Shown here: positions 1 through 7,213 of the stretch, one piece after another | Numbering within the stretch: position 1 is the first letter of the stretch | Layout: the number at the start of each line of letters is the position of its first letter | NCBI GenBank assembly: GCA_937921775.1 | Contig: CAKZUK010000182.1 | Coordinates: 1 to 37,406 of the forward strand | Origin: an uncultured Saprospiraceae bacterium | GTDB lineage: Bacteria; Bacteroidota; Bacteroidia; Chitinophagales; Saprospiraceae | Length of the DNA stretch: 37,406 bases | Reading direction: 5' to 3' | The notes under the pieces: model-generated | What the model saw: only the letters and a program-made list of their open reading frames with translations | What the model was told of the DNA's origin: nothing | Databases searched by the model: none | Program-made: the position numbers and the translations under genes

Positions 1-83
1 GATTATTCTGATGCTAAATTCTAAGTCACATTCTAATTCATCTGGAATTTCGTACCTTGCGCCTTCAAAATACTTAAGAAAAC

Positions 84-977
84 ATGCTTGAAAACGAGAT
101 GAGAAGTAAATTAGACCGCCAGCTCATTTGGTGGATTCTAATTGTCTGTTTTGCCTATCATTATAAAGTAATTGCCTGTGGCTTTTTTGGAGTTGTGTGT
201 GGCTATTCTGGCCTCTGTGGAACATTGATCCATGGTATCACGACGAATCATTGGTTTGAAACCTTAATCTATTGTCCCTTGATGTGGTTTGCCATGAACG
301 AGATCAATGAGACTGTTTTCTTTCCAGAAAAAAGCGGTGTTTACAATCTTGCGAGAGTTCGTACAAAACGAATAGGCCAATTACTTTGTGCGCTTTACCT
401 ATTTGGGATGGGTGTACATGTGACGAATACCATTGAGATATACTCCAGAGTTCATCTTGGGATTGAAGAAGGTGCTTTGTATGATCAAGTTTATTGGATA
501 GATGAGGACTTGAGTCATTGGATACAATTTGGAGCGTTTTTCTTAGCGATGAGCTGGTTTGTAGCATTTGACCGTTTGGATCGAACACATGGATCTTATA
601 TCGCGATTTTTACGGGTGTAGCCCATGGGCTGGAACGAGGGATTGGAGTAATTGAAGGCAACAGTGCTGGAATGGCGATGGTACTTTGTTCGTTTATAAT
701 TATTGCCACGGTATATCGTTGGTATCGACATGATAAAGATTTTTCACGAGCTTGGGCTGACTTCTTCTTTCGACATGGATTGACCTTCGCACTATGTATT
801 CCCCTTACCTTTTTATCTTACAGTTGGACCTTTGGTGGATTTGTACAACCTTCACACATGGGTAATGAAGCTTGGAAAGTTGTCTTGTTTAGTGTTGTAT
901 TTATTGCCCTTGGATTTTTTGTAGGGGTTGGAATGGATGGACTATTGGGGAAGGCAAGGACTGAACATTATAATTGA
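84..977 (+). CDS. Polytopic membrane protein of unknown function
   Basis: I do not recognise this 297-residue protein. It has about seven or eight hydrophobic segments, starting at about residues 15-40 and ending with a strongly hydrophobic helix near 265-288, so it is probably an inner-membrane protein. Polar residues in or near the membrane segments stand out: H50 and H56 in the first loop region, an N-E-I-N-E stretch near residues 72-76, a V-H-V-T-N-T motif near 108-113, D-L-S-H-W near 142-146, and G-V-A-H-G-L-E-R near 177-184. This spread of His, Glu and Asp is reminiscent of membrane-embedded metal enzymes, but no known motif fits cleanly. The start at 84 is the first ATG; an in-frame ATG at 99 is an alternative. 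A TACCTTGC sequence at 53-60 may be the -7 promoter element. The gene stands alone upstream of the DUF429 gene. Confidence 0.75.
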   Translation: MLENEMRSKLDRQLIWWILIVCFAYHYKVIACGFFGVVCGYSGLCGTLIHGITTNHWFETLIYCPLMWFAMNEINETVFFPEKSGVYNLARVRTKRIGQLLCALYLFGMGVHVTNTIEIYSRVHLGIEEGALYDQVYWIDEDLSHWIQFGAFFLAMSWFVAFDRLDRTHGSYIAIFTGVAHGLERGIGVIEGNSAGMAMVLCSFIIIATVYRWYRHDKDFSRAWADFFFRHGLTFALCIPLTFLSYSWTFGGFVQPSHMGNEAWKVVLFSVVFIALGFFVGVGMDGLLGKARTEHYN

Positions 978-1062
978 AATTACTTTTTGACGCGGTGGGA
1001 CCACTGCTACATCAGTGAAATTAGCACTGACGCTGGATTTAATAAAATAAAAATACAATAAA

Positions 1063-1641
1063 ATGAATCATATAGGAATTGACTACGGATCAAAATTTTC
1101 AGGAACTACGGCTATCTGCTATGTAGAAGATAAAAAGCTACATTTTGCGCAAAGCGTAAAGGGAGAAGATGCTGATGCTTTTGTAGAAAAGATGATCAAA
1201 GAACTAGCACCAAAGGCTGTTTACATTGATGCGCCATTAAGTTTGCCAGCTGCTTACTTTAATAAAGGAGATGATTTTTTCTTTCGAAAATGTGATAAAG
1301 AGCTGGATACCAAATCACCAATGTCGATAGGTCGTCTGACCGCTACTGCGATGCAATTGCAGGATAAATACGATGGTAAAAAGATGACCTTTCATGAAAC
1401 ACTTCCATCTGCGCTAGGCACCATGCTTTCTGAAGCTGCTGAACGAGTATGGAATCAGAAGAAAAAAAATCTTGAACCATTTTGTGAATTATTAGCAGAG
1501 CATTTGCCTTTACCATTTGCTGAAAAAGTAGACAATTGGCATCAAGTGGAAGCAGCTTTAGCTTATCTCTCGGGGCTTAGACACATTGACGGAAAGGCTG
1601 AAGTGATTGGTGATGTTGAAGAAGGAGTTATTGTTTATTAA
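1063..1641 (+). CDS. DUF429-type predicted nuclease (RNase H-like fold)
   Basis: A 192-residue soluble protein resembling the DUF429 family, predicted to have an RNase H-like fold. Visible signatures are an N-terminal G-I-D-Y-G strand with Asp at residue 6, a Y-I-D-A-P-L-S-L-P strand around residues 54-62 supplying a second Asp, the F-R-K-C-D-K-E-L segment near 75-82, S-I-G-R-L-T near 88-93, an H-E-T-L-P motif near 111-115, and a C-terminal N-W-H-Q-V-E-A-A-L-A-Y helix where the family usually has a D-A-x-x-A-A-L-A helix. The usual Asp in that last helix is not obvious here, so activity is uncertain. The substrate is unknown. The gene converges on the arylsulfotransferase-like gene; a long inverted repeat separates them. 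A 6-bp hairpin (1012-1017 with 1025-1030) lies just upstream. Confidence 0.75.
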   Translation: MNHIGIDYGSKFSGTTAICYVEDKKLHFAQSVKGEDADAFVEKMIKELAPKAVYIDAPLSLPAAYFNKGDDFFFRKCDKELDTKSPMSIGRLTATAMQLQDKYDGKKMTFHETLPSALGTMLSEAAERVWNQKKKNLEPFCELLAEHLPLPFAEKVDNWHQVEAALAYLSGLRHIDGKAEVIGDVEEGVIVY

Positions 1642-1649
1642 TTAAACTT

Positions 1650-1726
1650 AAGAACAGTGGCAGTAAATGTTTCGAAATATCTATTATCTCACGATAGTGA
1701 GCAAAACATTTACTGCCACTGTTCTT
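1650..1726. terminator. Long nested inverted repeat between convergent genes
   Basis: Arms 1650-1672 and 1704-1726 are perfect 23-bp reverse complements. The 31-nt loop contains a second hairpin, CTCAC (1688-1692), GATA, GTGAG (1697-1701). It sits 9 bp after the stop of the DUF429 gene and 9 bp before the stop of the opposing gene at 1736, so a bidirectional terminator is the simplest reading. The arms are much longer than a usual intrinsic terminator and no strong T-tract follows on either strand. Confidence 0.7.
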
Positions 1727-1735
1727 ATTCACATT

Positions 1736-3406
1736 TTATCTTGCCACAATTAGCTTAGAAACGCCATAGCCTTCCACGTTTAAAAAGTACGTTCCATTCG
1801 CCCAGTCGTTGATATCAAGTAATACAAAACCTCCTTGCGTTACAAACGAATCGACTTGTTTACCTAAAATATTATAAGCTTTAACTTGTAAAGTCTCATC
1901 ACCTTGCCAGCTAATCGTGAGTTGATCTGAAGCAGGATTAGGGAATATTTTCAAATCTATTTTAGCAAAATCTTCTGTGCTTATCGGTCCATCAAAGTAT
2001 TCACAGTCAAAAGGTAGCGGATCAAGTTCAAGTGGAGCACCCGGCGTCAAATCTCGTCCAACAAAAGCAGGATAGTCAACCGAATAACGTGTTGCCCTAA
2101 ACACATCAGCAGGCTGTTGGGTCGATCCTTGAGCAATTTGGGTACCATTTGACAGCAATGGACTTTTATATTCCCAATGGAGATCCTGATCCAAATCTAC
2201 TTCGAAAAAAAGCGGTGCGTTTCCATCACAAATTAATATGTTCCCATTTGCCAAAGCTTGAGCACCTGAAATGTTAGTTGAGAAAAATGATCCCGGAGGA
2301 TCAGCAACATAGCTCCAAAATAAATCTTCGGGACCATAGGCATCACTTCCATCGATTATATAATTTCCATCTGCATCTATTGGTGGCACAATCATATCTA
2401 TTGTCGAGTAGCTCCCTGCTGGACGTGCATTCCCATTGTTAAATACCATTAAGTTACCTGCATTCGGATAGCCAGCTGGAACCCAAGTAGCGTTATGTTG
2501 TTTGAAGAATTTTCTGTCTATTTCGAATCCCCGATCATAAGCCTGAGGATTCCCATAACGATATAATATGTCGCCACCTTTACCTGAGTTACCTCCGGTA
2601 TGACCAGCAGCTTCTGCTGTAGTCGTACTGTGATCAATCACATAAATTTCACTAAGGTGACGTGAACTTAATACAATTTGATCCAGTTCTGGGTTATAAT
2701 CAATGCTATTGCAATGCATCCAATCGCTACCTCCTCCACCTCCTGGGCCTGGGTTGCCTACTATTGCTTCAAAATTAATATCAATCAATTCGGGATGATC
2801 TTCTATAACTCCAAAATTGGATTTAGAACTGTCAAAATTTTGAATCAAATGATTCCAAGCACGCCATTCCCAAACGACGTTGATTCCACTTGTACCTAAC
2901 ATTTCTATTTCAACAACTTTATCTGGCCACACTCCTGTAGGCGAGGTAGCGGCTGGATCTCGTCCTGATTCAACAGCTTCAGTAAAGGTGAATTTTTCCC
3001 AAGCGATTAATAAAAAATTGCCATTAGGTAGTGGCGCTACATCATGATGCTGATGAAAAAGAGGAGAAGCATATTCATAAGACCAAAGTAAATCTCCTTC
3101 CCAACTGAATAACTCAATTCGACCTCCTATTCCCCCTCCATTAAAATCTCCTGGAATTCTGCCAGGACGTAATAAATTTCCATTTTCCAGAAGGTAAACG
3201 GACAAACCGGGCGAATATTGAGAAGTCCATTGATTGATTAACAAACCACAATTATCAATCAGTAAAGTCTTATTCCCAACAGTAAAAAGGGTGTAACCAT
3301 TTTCCGCATGTGAATCGTTTTCGAAAAGTCCAACGGTTTGTGCTTGAGTCAATGTTAGACCAGCACAAAAAAAGAAAACACAAATAGCAAATAATATTTT
3401 TTTCAT
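1736..3406 (-). CDS. Secreted arylsulfotransferase (ASST)-like protein with T9SS sorting domain
   Basis: A 556-residue exported protein of the arylsulfotransferase family, whose bacterial members are beta-propellers that move sulfate between phenolic compounds in the periplasm. After the signal peptide (M-K-K-I-L-F through T-Q-A-Q) come family landmarks: H-Q-H-H-D-V-A-P-L-P-N-G-N, the D-W-M-H-C-N-S-I-D-Y segment, L-S-S-R-H-L-S-E-I-Y-V-I-D-H, and K-Q-H-N-A-T-W. Several of these histidines match the conserved His positions of the family, but I cannot align them to the catalytic His with certainty. The last 75 or so residues (I-F-P-N-P-A-S-D-Q-L, then G-K-Q-V, then L-I-V-A-R at the end) form a T9SS type A sorting domain, implying surface attachment or secretion. 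The start is set at 3406 because the upstream in-frame extension would precede the signal peptide. A paralog lies at 32439-34103. Confidence 0.85.
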   Translation of the reverse strand: MKKILFAICVFFFCAGLTLTQAQTVGLFENDSHAENGYTLFTVGNKTLLIDNCGLLINQWTSQYSPGLSVYLLENGNLLRPGRIPGDFNGGGIGGRIELFSWEGDLLWSYEYASPLFHQHHDVAPLPNGNFLLIAWEKFTFTEAVESGRDPAATSPTGVWPDKVVEIEMLGTSGINVVWEWRAWNHLIQNFDSSKSNFGVIEDHPELIDINFEAIVGNPGPGGGGGSDWMHCNSIDYNPELDQIVLSSRHLSEIYVIDHSTTTAEAAGHTGGNSGKGGDILYRYGNPQAYDRGFEIDRKFFKQHNATWVPAGYPNAGNLMVFNNGNARPAGSYSTIDMIVPPIDADGNYIIDGSDAYGPEDLFWSYVADPPGSFFSTNISGAQALANGNILICDGNAPLFFEVDLDQDLHWEYKSPLLSNGTQIAQGSTQQPADVFRATRYSVDYPAFVGRDLTPGAPLELDPLPFDCEYFDGPISTEDFAKIDLKIFPNPASDQLTISWQGDETLQVKAYNILGKQVDSFVTQGGFVLLDINDWANGTYFLNVEGYGVSKLIVAR

Positions 3407-3477
3407 GAATAGTTGTCTTAAGTAGTTTGACGGAATCATTTAGCATTTTCCTACAACAAAAAGGAATTAACAGAGTC

Positions 3478-3485
3478 CAAAATTA
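3478..3485 (-). promoter_or_regulatory. -7 element TAATTTTG for the ASST-like gene
   Basis: On the minus strand the sequence reads TAATTTTG, a full match to the Bacteroidota TAnnTTTG -7 consensus, about 70 nt upstream of the start at 3406. A TTTG lies about 22 nt further upstream, slightly beyond the usual spacing for a -33 box. Confidence 0.5.
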
Positions 3486-3625
3486 ACAATTAGCAGGGAC
3501 TAAAGCACAAATATCCCGTTTTTAAAAAGTCAATTGGCTTTCGAAATGGTTCTTTTCTAAAGTAAAAATGGCCTTAGATGTTAAGTATTGAAAAGATTCT
3601 AGTCATAGTTTATTTTTAAATTTCT

Positions 3626-3633
3626 TACCTTGA
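3626..3633 (+). promoter_or_regulatory. -7 like element TACCTTGA upstream of the glutamate synthase-domain gene
   Basis: TACCTTGA is close to the TAnnTTTG consensus and lies 17 nt before the ATG at 3651. It overlaps a possible TTG start at 3630, which argues that the ATG is the true start. The same TACCTTG core precedes the first gene of the window (53-60). Confidence 0.4.
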
Positions 3634-3650
3634 AAAAAAGTTTACAAACC

Positions 3651-5264
3651 ATGCGAAACGATTTTACTTATTTTACGGTCATCTCCCTACTAGTTGTGGT
3701 TGGAGTGTCTTATTTTTTATGGTCTCCATTCTGGTGGTCAATGCTCATTTTAGGTCCAATTCTATTATTGGGCTGGTATGATATGTTTCAGTCGAAGCAT
3801 GCCATTATGCGTAATTTTCCAGTACTTGGTCGAGGCCGGTATGTGATGGAGAACCTTCGACCAAAGATTTACCAATATTTTATCGAATCAGAAACAGATG
3901 GAGCTCCTATTAATCGGATGCATCGTTCCATTGTTTATGCCCGTGCAAAGCATGAGTTAGCCACAACTCCTTTTGGGACTCAATTGGATGTTTATGGTGA
4001 TGGCTATGAATGGATGAATCACTCTATTGCAGCGATTGATTCATCTGAACTTAACCTTAATCCAAGGACGATGGTTGGTGGTTCTAATTGTAAACAGAAG
4101 TATGCTGCTAGTTTGTTTAATATCTCAGCAATGAGTTTTGGTTCTTTGAGTTCAGCGGCGGTGCTTGCTCTAAATGGTGGTGCCCAACAACAACAATTTG
4201 CACACAATACAGGTGAAGGAGGCATTAGTCCATATCATATAGAACCTGGAGGAGACTTGATTTATCAGATTGGAACGGGCTACTTTGGTTGTCGTGCAAA
4301 GGATGGTAATTTTGACCCAAATTTATATAAGGAACTCGTAGCGATGCCTAATGTAAAAATGATTGAATTAAAATTATCGCAAGGAGCAAAACCTGGCCAT
4401 GGAGGTATTCTTCCAGGAAAAAAGAATACACCAGAGATTGCAAAAATACGTGGTGTTGAACCGGGCACTGATGTTTTATCACCTCCCTTTCACAAGGAAT
4501 TTAATACGCCTATTGGCTTATTGGAGCTCATCAAAAAGATGCAGGATTTATCTGGAGGAAAGCCTGTTGGCTTCAAATTGTGTATCGGTTCTAGGTCTGA
4601 ATTTTTTGCGATTTGCAAGGCGATGATTCAAACGGGGATCCGACCTGATTTTATTTCGGTAGATGGAGGTGAAGGTGGAACTGGAGCTGCTCCATTGGAG
4701 TTTAGTAACTCGGTTGGTATGCCTTATAAAGAAGGATTGGCTCTTGTGTATGATGCGCTGGTTGGCTTTGATTTAAAAAAAGACATTAAAATTTTTGCCT
4801 CCGGCAAAATCATTTCAGGTTTCCATATTTTCAAGGCGATTGCCTTAGGTGCAGATGCCTGTTATAGTGCACGTGCGATGATGCTTGCGATTGGTTGTAT
4901 TCAAGCTTTAGAGTGTAATAACAACCATTGTCCAACTGGAGTTGCTACTCAAAATCCTGAGTTAACAAAAGGCTTGGTACCCAGTGATAAAGCTGTTAGA
5001 GTTGCTAATTATCATAAGGAAACCATTCATAGTTTTGTAGAATTGATGGGAGCTGCGGGCATTCGAGATTTAAGTGAAATAAATCGGACACATATTTATC
5101 GCCGCATCAGTAATAATGAGACGAAGCGATACGATGAAATTTATCCTTATGTACAAACTGGAGCACTATTGGATATCAATACTTGCCCTCCTAATTATCG
5201 CTTTTATTTAGCAGCAGCTGATCCAAATAGCTTTAAGGCAATTAGACCGGAGATTCCGGTTTGA
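3651..5264 (+). CDS. Membrane-anchored FMN-binding glutamate synthase-domain protein
   Basis: A 537-residue protein with the FMN-binding (alpha/beta barrel) domain of the glutamate synthase large subunit but no amidotransferase domain. Two hydrophobic segments at about residues 8-23 and 27-42 anchor the N-terminus; the barrel covers roughly 130-480. Visible motifs include S-A-M-S-F-G-S-L-S near 160-168, N-T-G-E-G-G-I-S-P-Y, the P-G-H-G-G-x-L-P-G-K-K loop, the D-G-G-E-G-G-T-G-A-A-P FMN/substrate loop, and cysteines C416-x5-C422-x4-C427 followed by P-T-G-V-A-T-Q. That spacing is the 3Fe-4S cluster pattern of glutamate synthase. The family is widespread in bacteria (YerD-like, 'FMN-binding glutamate synthase family') and its physiological reaction is not settled. 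The reading frame also opens with a TTG at 3630, but that codon overlaps a promoter-like element, so ATG 3651 is preferred. Confidence 0.9.
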   Translation: MRNDFTYFTVISLLVVVGVSYFLWSPFWWSMLILGPILLLGWYDMFQSKHAIMRNFPVLGRGRYVMENLRPKIYQYFIESETDGAPINRMHRSIVYARAKHELATTPFGTQLDVYGDGYEWMNHSIAAIDSSELNLNPRTMVGGSNCKQKYAASLFNISAMSFGSLSSAAVLALNGGAQQQQFAHNTGEGGISPYHIEPGGDLIYQIGTGYFGCRAKDGNFDPNLYKELVAMPNVKMIELKLSQGAKPGHGGILPGKKNTPEIAKIRGVEPGTDVLSPPFHKEFNTPIGLLELIKKMQDLSGGKPVGFKLCIGSRSEFFAICKAMIQTGIRPDFISVDGGEGGTGAAPLEFSNSVGMPYKEGLALVYDALVGFDLKKDIKIFASGKIISGFHIFKAIALGADACYSARAMMLAIGCIQALECNNNHCPTGVATQNPELTKGLVPSDKAVRVANYHKETIHSFVELMGAAGIRDLSEINRTHIYRRISNNETKRYDEIYPYVQTGALLDINTCPPNYRFYLAAADPNSFKAIRPEIPV

Positions 5265-5310
5265 GAAATATCTGCTACAAATATTAAAAAAAGTACTTCT
5301 AATTTTAGAT

Positions 5311-5349
5311 AAAAAAAACCGAACCTGTTGTCAACAAGTTCGGTTTTTT
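5311..5349. terminator. Bidirectional rho-independent terminator
   Basis: A run of A, a GC-containing stem (ACCGAAC...GTTCGGT, extended by TGTT/AACA with one mismatch) and a run of T form a symmetric terminator hairpin. It serves the glutamate synthase-domain gene on the + strand and the Mpo1-like gene on the - strand. Confidence 0.9.
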
Positions 5350-5367
5350 CTTTGTAGAAATAATAAA

Positions 5368-5838
5368 TTAATATCCCACTCCAATTTTCTTATAGATAAA
5401 ATGTAGTAACCAAAGAGGCCCTACTAAAAGAAATTTTATATCCTCAAGGAAAGATGGTTTTTTACCTTCGATTTTATGCCCAATAAACTGAGCAATCCAA
5501 GCCACTACAAAAATACTAATAGATATATAAGCTAAGCTTTTCGGATCAAAGTCAACATATTTATAAATCACATCGATACCAAGCATCATCAAACCTCCAA
5601 TAATAATAAAGCCTAAAAACATCGTAAAAGAAAGCTTCAAATAATACATCAAAGTAAGGAGCATAAAGACAGCAGCCCAATTGGTGAGTAAACTTCTATC
5701 TACAGGAAAAGGAATTGAATAAAGAATTCCAAAAAGGCTAAACATAATAGCAGGTACACATACCCAGTGAATCATTTTATTGGTTGCGTTTTGATGGCTT
5801 TCACCATATTGCTGGAGATAGGTGTCAATTTGAGACAT
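5368..5838 (-). CDS. Mpo1-like (DUF962) membrane protein
   Basis: A 156-residue integral membrane protein of the DUF962/Mpo1 family. The yeast member Mpo1 is an Fe(II)-dependent dioxygenase that shortens 2-hydroxy fatty acids by alpha-oxidation. The N-terminal signature Y-G-E-S-H-Q-N-A-T-N-K-M-I-H-W-V-C-V-P (residues about 10-28) holds conserved histidines H15 and H24. A further G-H-K-I-E-G-K-K-P-S-F motif near residues 119-129 corresponds to the second conserved His region. Hydrophobic helices lie at about 28-45, 52-68, 70-86 and 102-118. Bacterial function is inferred from the family only. It is monocistronic, ending in the shared terminator at 5311-5349. Confidence 0.85.
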   Translation of the reverse strand: MSQIDTYLQQYGESHQNATNKMIHWVCVPAIMFSLFGILYSIPFPVDRSLLTNWAAVFMLLTLMYYLKLSFTMFLGFIIIGGLMMLGIDVIYKYVDFDPKSLAYISISIFVVAWIAQFIGHKIEGKKPSFLEDIKFLLVGPLWLLHFIYKKIGVGY

Positions 5839-6142
5839 AGGTGTGTTTATTTTTTTATTAAGGTATGGAAACTATTACAATATAGTGAAGTTGTTTTAAA
5901 AAATACAAAAGTCGCAAAAAAAACGATTCGTTCTTTTTGCGACTTTAATATAAAATAGATAGAAACACTTTATAAAGTACTATGCTTTAAAAAGATAGCT
6001 CGCAAATAATCTAATCGTTAAATTCAGATTTAATTTTAATTAAATTCTGATTTTTACGGCTTAGTCTGAATTAGTATTATTTTCGAGGAATACTTATGCT
6101 CAGTGAATATTAATCATTCACCAAGTTCTAGCCTTACTTTTT
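5839..6142. other. Intergenic region with a terminator and a short repeat-like motif
   Basis: Non-coding. It contains the terminator hairpin at 5908-5946 and, at 5882-5895, a 14-bp sequence (ATAGTGAAGTTGTT) identical to the left boundary of the 161-bp palindromic element at 8135. No open reading frame is convincing here. Confidence 0.6.
5908..5946 (-). terminator. Rho-independent terminator for the secreted protein gene
   Basis: Perfect 13-bp arms (5908-5920 and 5934-5946) around GTCGC/GCGAC, with a 13-nt loop. On the minus strand the hairpin is followed by a T-rich tract, so it most likely ends the transcript of the gene at 6143-6838. Confidence 0.7.
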
Positions 6143-6838
6143 CTAATCTTTCTTTTCTTCCATGATGGTCAGTATTGAACCTGGTGCCTCTGGCTCTGCC
6201 ACTTTTCTCAATGCAATTACTTCAATCTCATTTGTAATACGAATAGAAAACTGGTAGGTACCAACTGTAGTTTGTGACAAATCAACAGAAAGCGCGTTTT
6301 CACCTTTCACCACTTCTAGTTGACCTTTTTGAAGTACTTCTCCCATTCGCGTTTGCAAGCGATATTCAAGGATACCTTCTTTTGAAGAGGTTAAATTCAT
6401 ATTAAAAAATTTATCGGTAACTGCATTTTCCATTGAAGTTATTTCAAAAACGCTGTCCGCACTTTTTCGATTGATCAAAACAGTATTCGTAATGTTTACA
6501 TCACCTGTGATATCAACTTGGATTAATCTGTAAAAAACGCGCAATCCTTTATTCTCAAGGTCTACATATTTGTATTCCTTTTGGTCAATTGTAGTGCCTG
6601 CACCTTGAACTCTTCCTGCCTGCTCAAAATCAATTCCGTTATTTGAACGTTCGATCAAGAAGAATCCATTATCGGTTTCTGCCATGGTCGTCCAGCTTAG
6701 AACATTATTATTTTTTGAGGTTTTTGCCTCCAATGTTTTTAGAAATACACAGCCAGCCTGTGCCATTTGTGGAGCACATAGCATTACAAAAACAAGTGCT
6801 GCTAGTGATAGTTTTAATATGGAAATAATTTGTTTCAT
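6143..6838 (-). CDS. Secreted protein with fibronectin type III-like domain
   Basis: A 231-residue exported protein. Residues 1-28 form a signal peptide ending A-Q-M-A-Q-A-like (P-Q-M-A-Q-A before Gly29). Residues about 36-120 carry the pattern V-L-S-W-T-T-M-A-E-T-D-N-G-F-F-L-I-E-R-S-N-N-G-I-D-F, then Y-K-Y-V-D and Y-R-L-I-Q-V-D, which is the common fibronectin III-like module found before T9SS sorting domains in many Bacteroidota surface proteins. The C-terminal 100 residues look beta-rich and resemble the middle of a type A sorting domain, but the usual basic terminal motif is replaced by an acidic/lysine tail (E-E-K-K-D), so secretion by T9SS is doubtful. It may be a periplasmic or truncated relative. 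Function is unknown. Confidence 0.75.
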   Translation of the reverse strand: MKQIISILKLSLAALVFVMLCAPQMAQAGCVFLKTLEAKTSKNNNVLSWTTMAETDNGFFLIERSNNGIDFEQAGRVQGAGTTIDQKEYKYVDLENKGLRVFYRLIQVDITGDVNITNTVLINRKSADSVFEITSMENAVTDKFFNMNLTSSKEGILEYRLQTRMGEVLQKGQLEVVKGENALSVDLSQTTVGTYQFSIRITNEIEVIALRKVAEPEAPGSILTIMEEKKD

Positions 6839-7213
6839 TTCTAATTTTGTTTAAAATAAATTATAATTGTTAATGTGTTTTCCAAATTATAGAAGAGAAT
6901 AGATTGACAAAAACAGCTAAAACGAAATTTTAACAGCTTACTATTATGCATTCTTTAATTCTTCTAAATTCAAATATATGAACGGATAAAGATTGCTTGG
7001 GTTACAAAATAGAAGGGAAAGTAGCCTAGAAAGTAATATAAAAAGTAATATAATATGAATGGGTGACAAATTAGCTACTTTTAGCTGTTCACCATTGGTC
7101 CTTAGCTTCCTTGATTTCGCCACTAGGCAACTTTAACGGAAGTCAATAACAAATAGCCAAATAGGATTGTCTTAAATGAAGATTTCGATGATTTGCAGTT
7201 TGATCAGCTAGTA
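6839..7213. other. Intergenic region with direct repeat and hairpin
   Basis: Non-coding, about 375 bp. It holds the promoter at 6883-6910, a 12-bp-period direct repeat (AAGTAATATA at 7031 and 7043) and a bulged hairpin at 7062-7093 (GGTGA...TCACC with an inner AGCTA/TAGCT stem). The hairpin lies about 120 bp beyond the HMG-CoA lyase stop and could end that transcript, but it has no clear T-tract. Confidence 0.5.
6883..6910 (-). promoter_or_regulatory. Promoter of the secreted fibronectin-like gene
   Basis: On the minus strand a TTG (6910-6908) is followed 16 nt later by TATAATTTG (6891-6883), an imperfect form of the Bacteroidota -33/-7 pair. It lies about 45 nt upstream of the start at 6838. 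Confidence 0.4.

Noticed and set aside
3630..3650. TTG start for the glutamate synthase-domain gene
   Set aside because: The codon lies inside a -7-like TACCTTGA element; the ATG at 3651 gives a normal N-terminal helix.
7100..7107. CCTTAGCT, resembling the core of the palindromic elements (also at 11515-11522)
   Set aside because: Neither site has the flanking complementary stem; likely chance.
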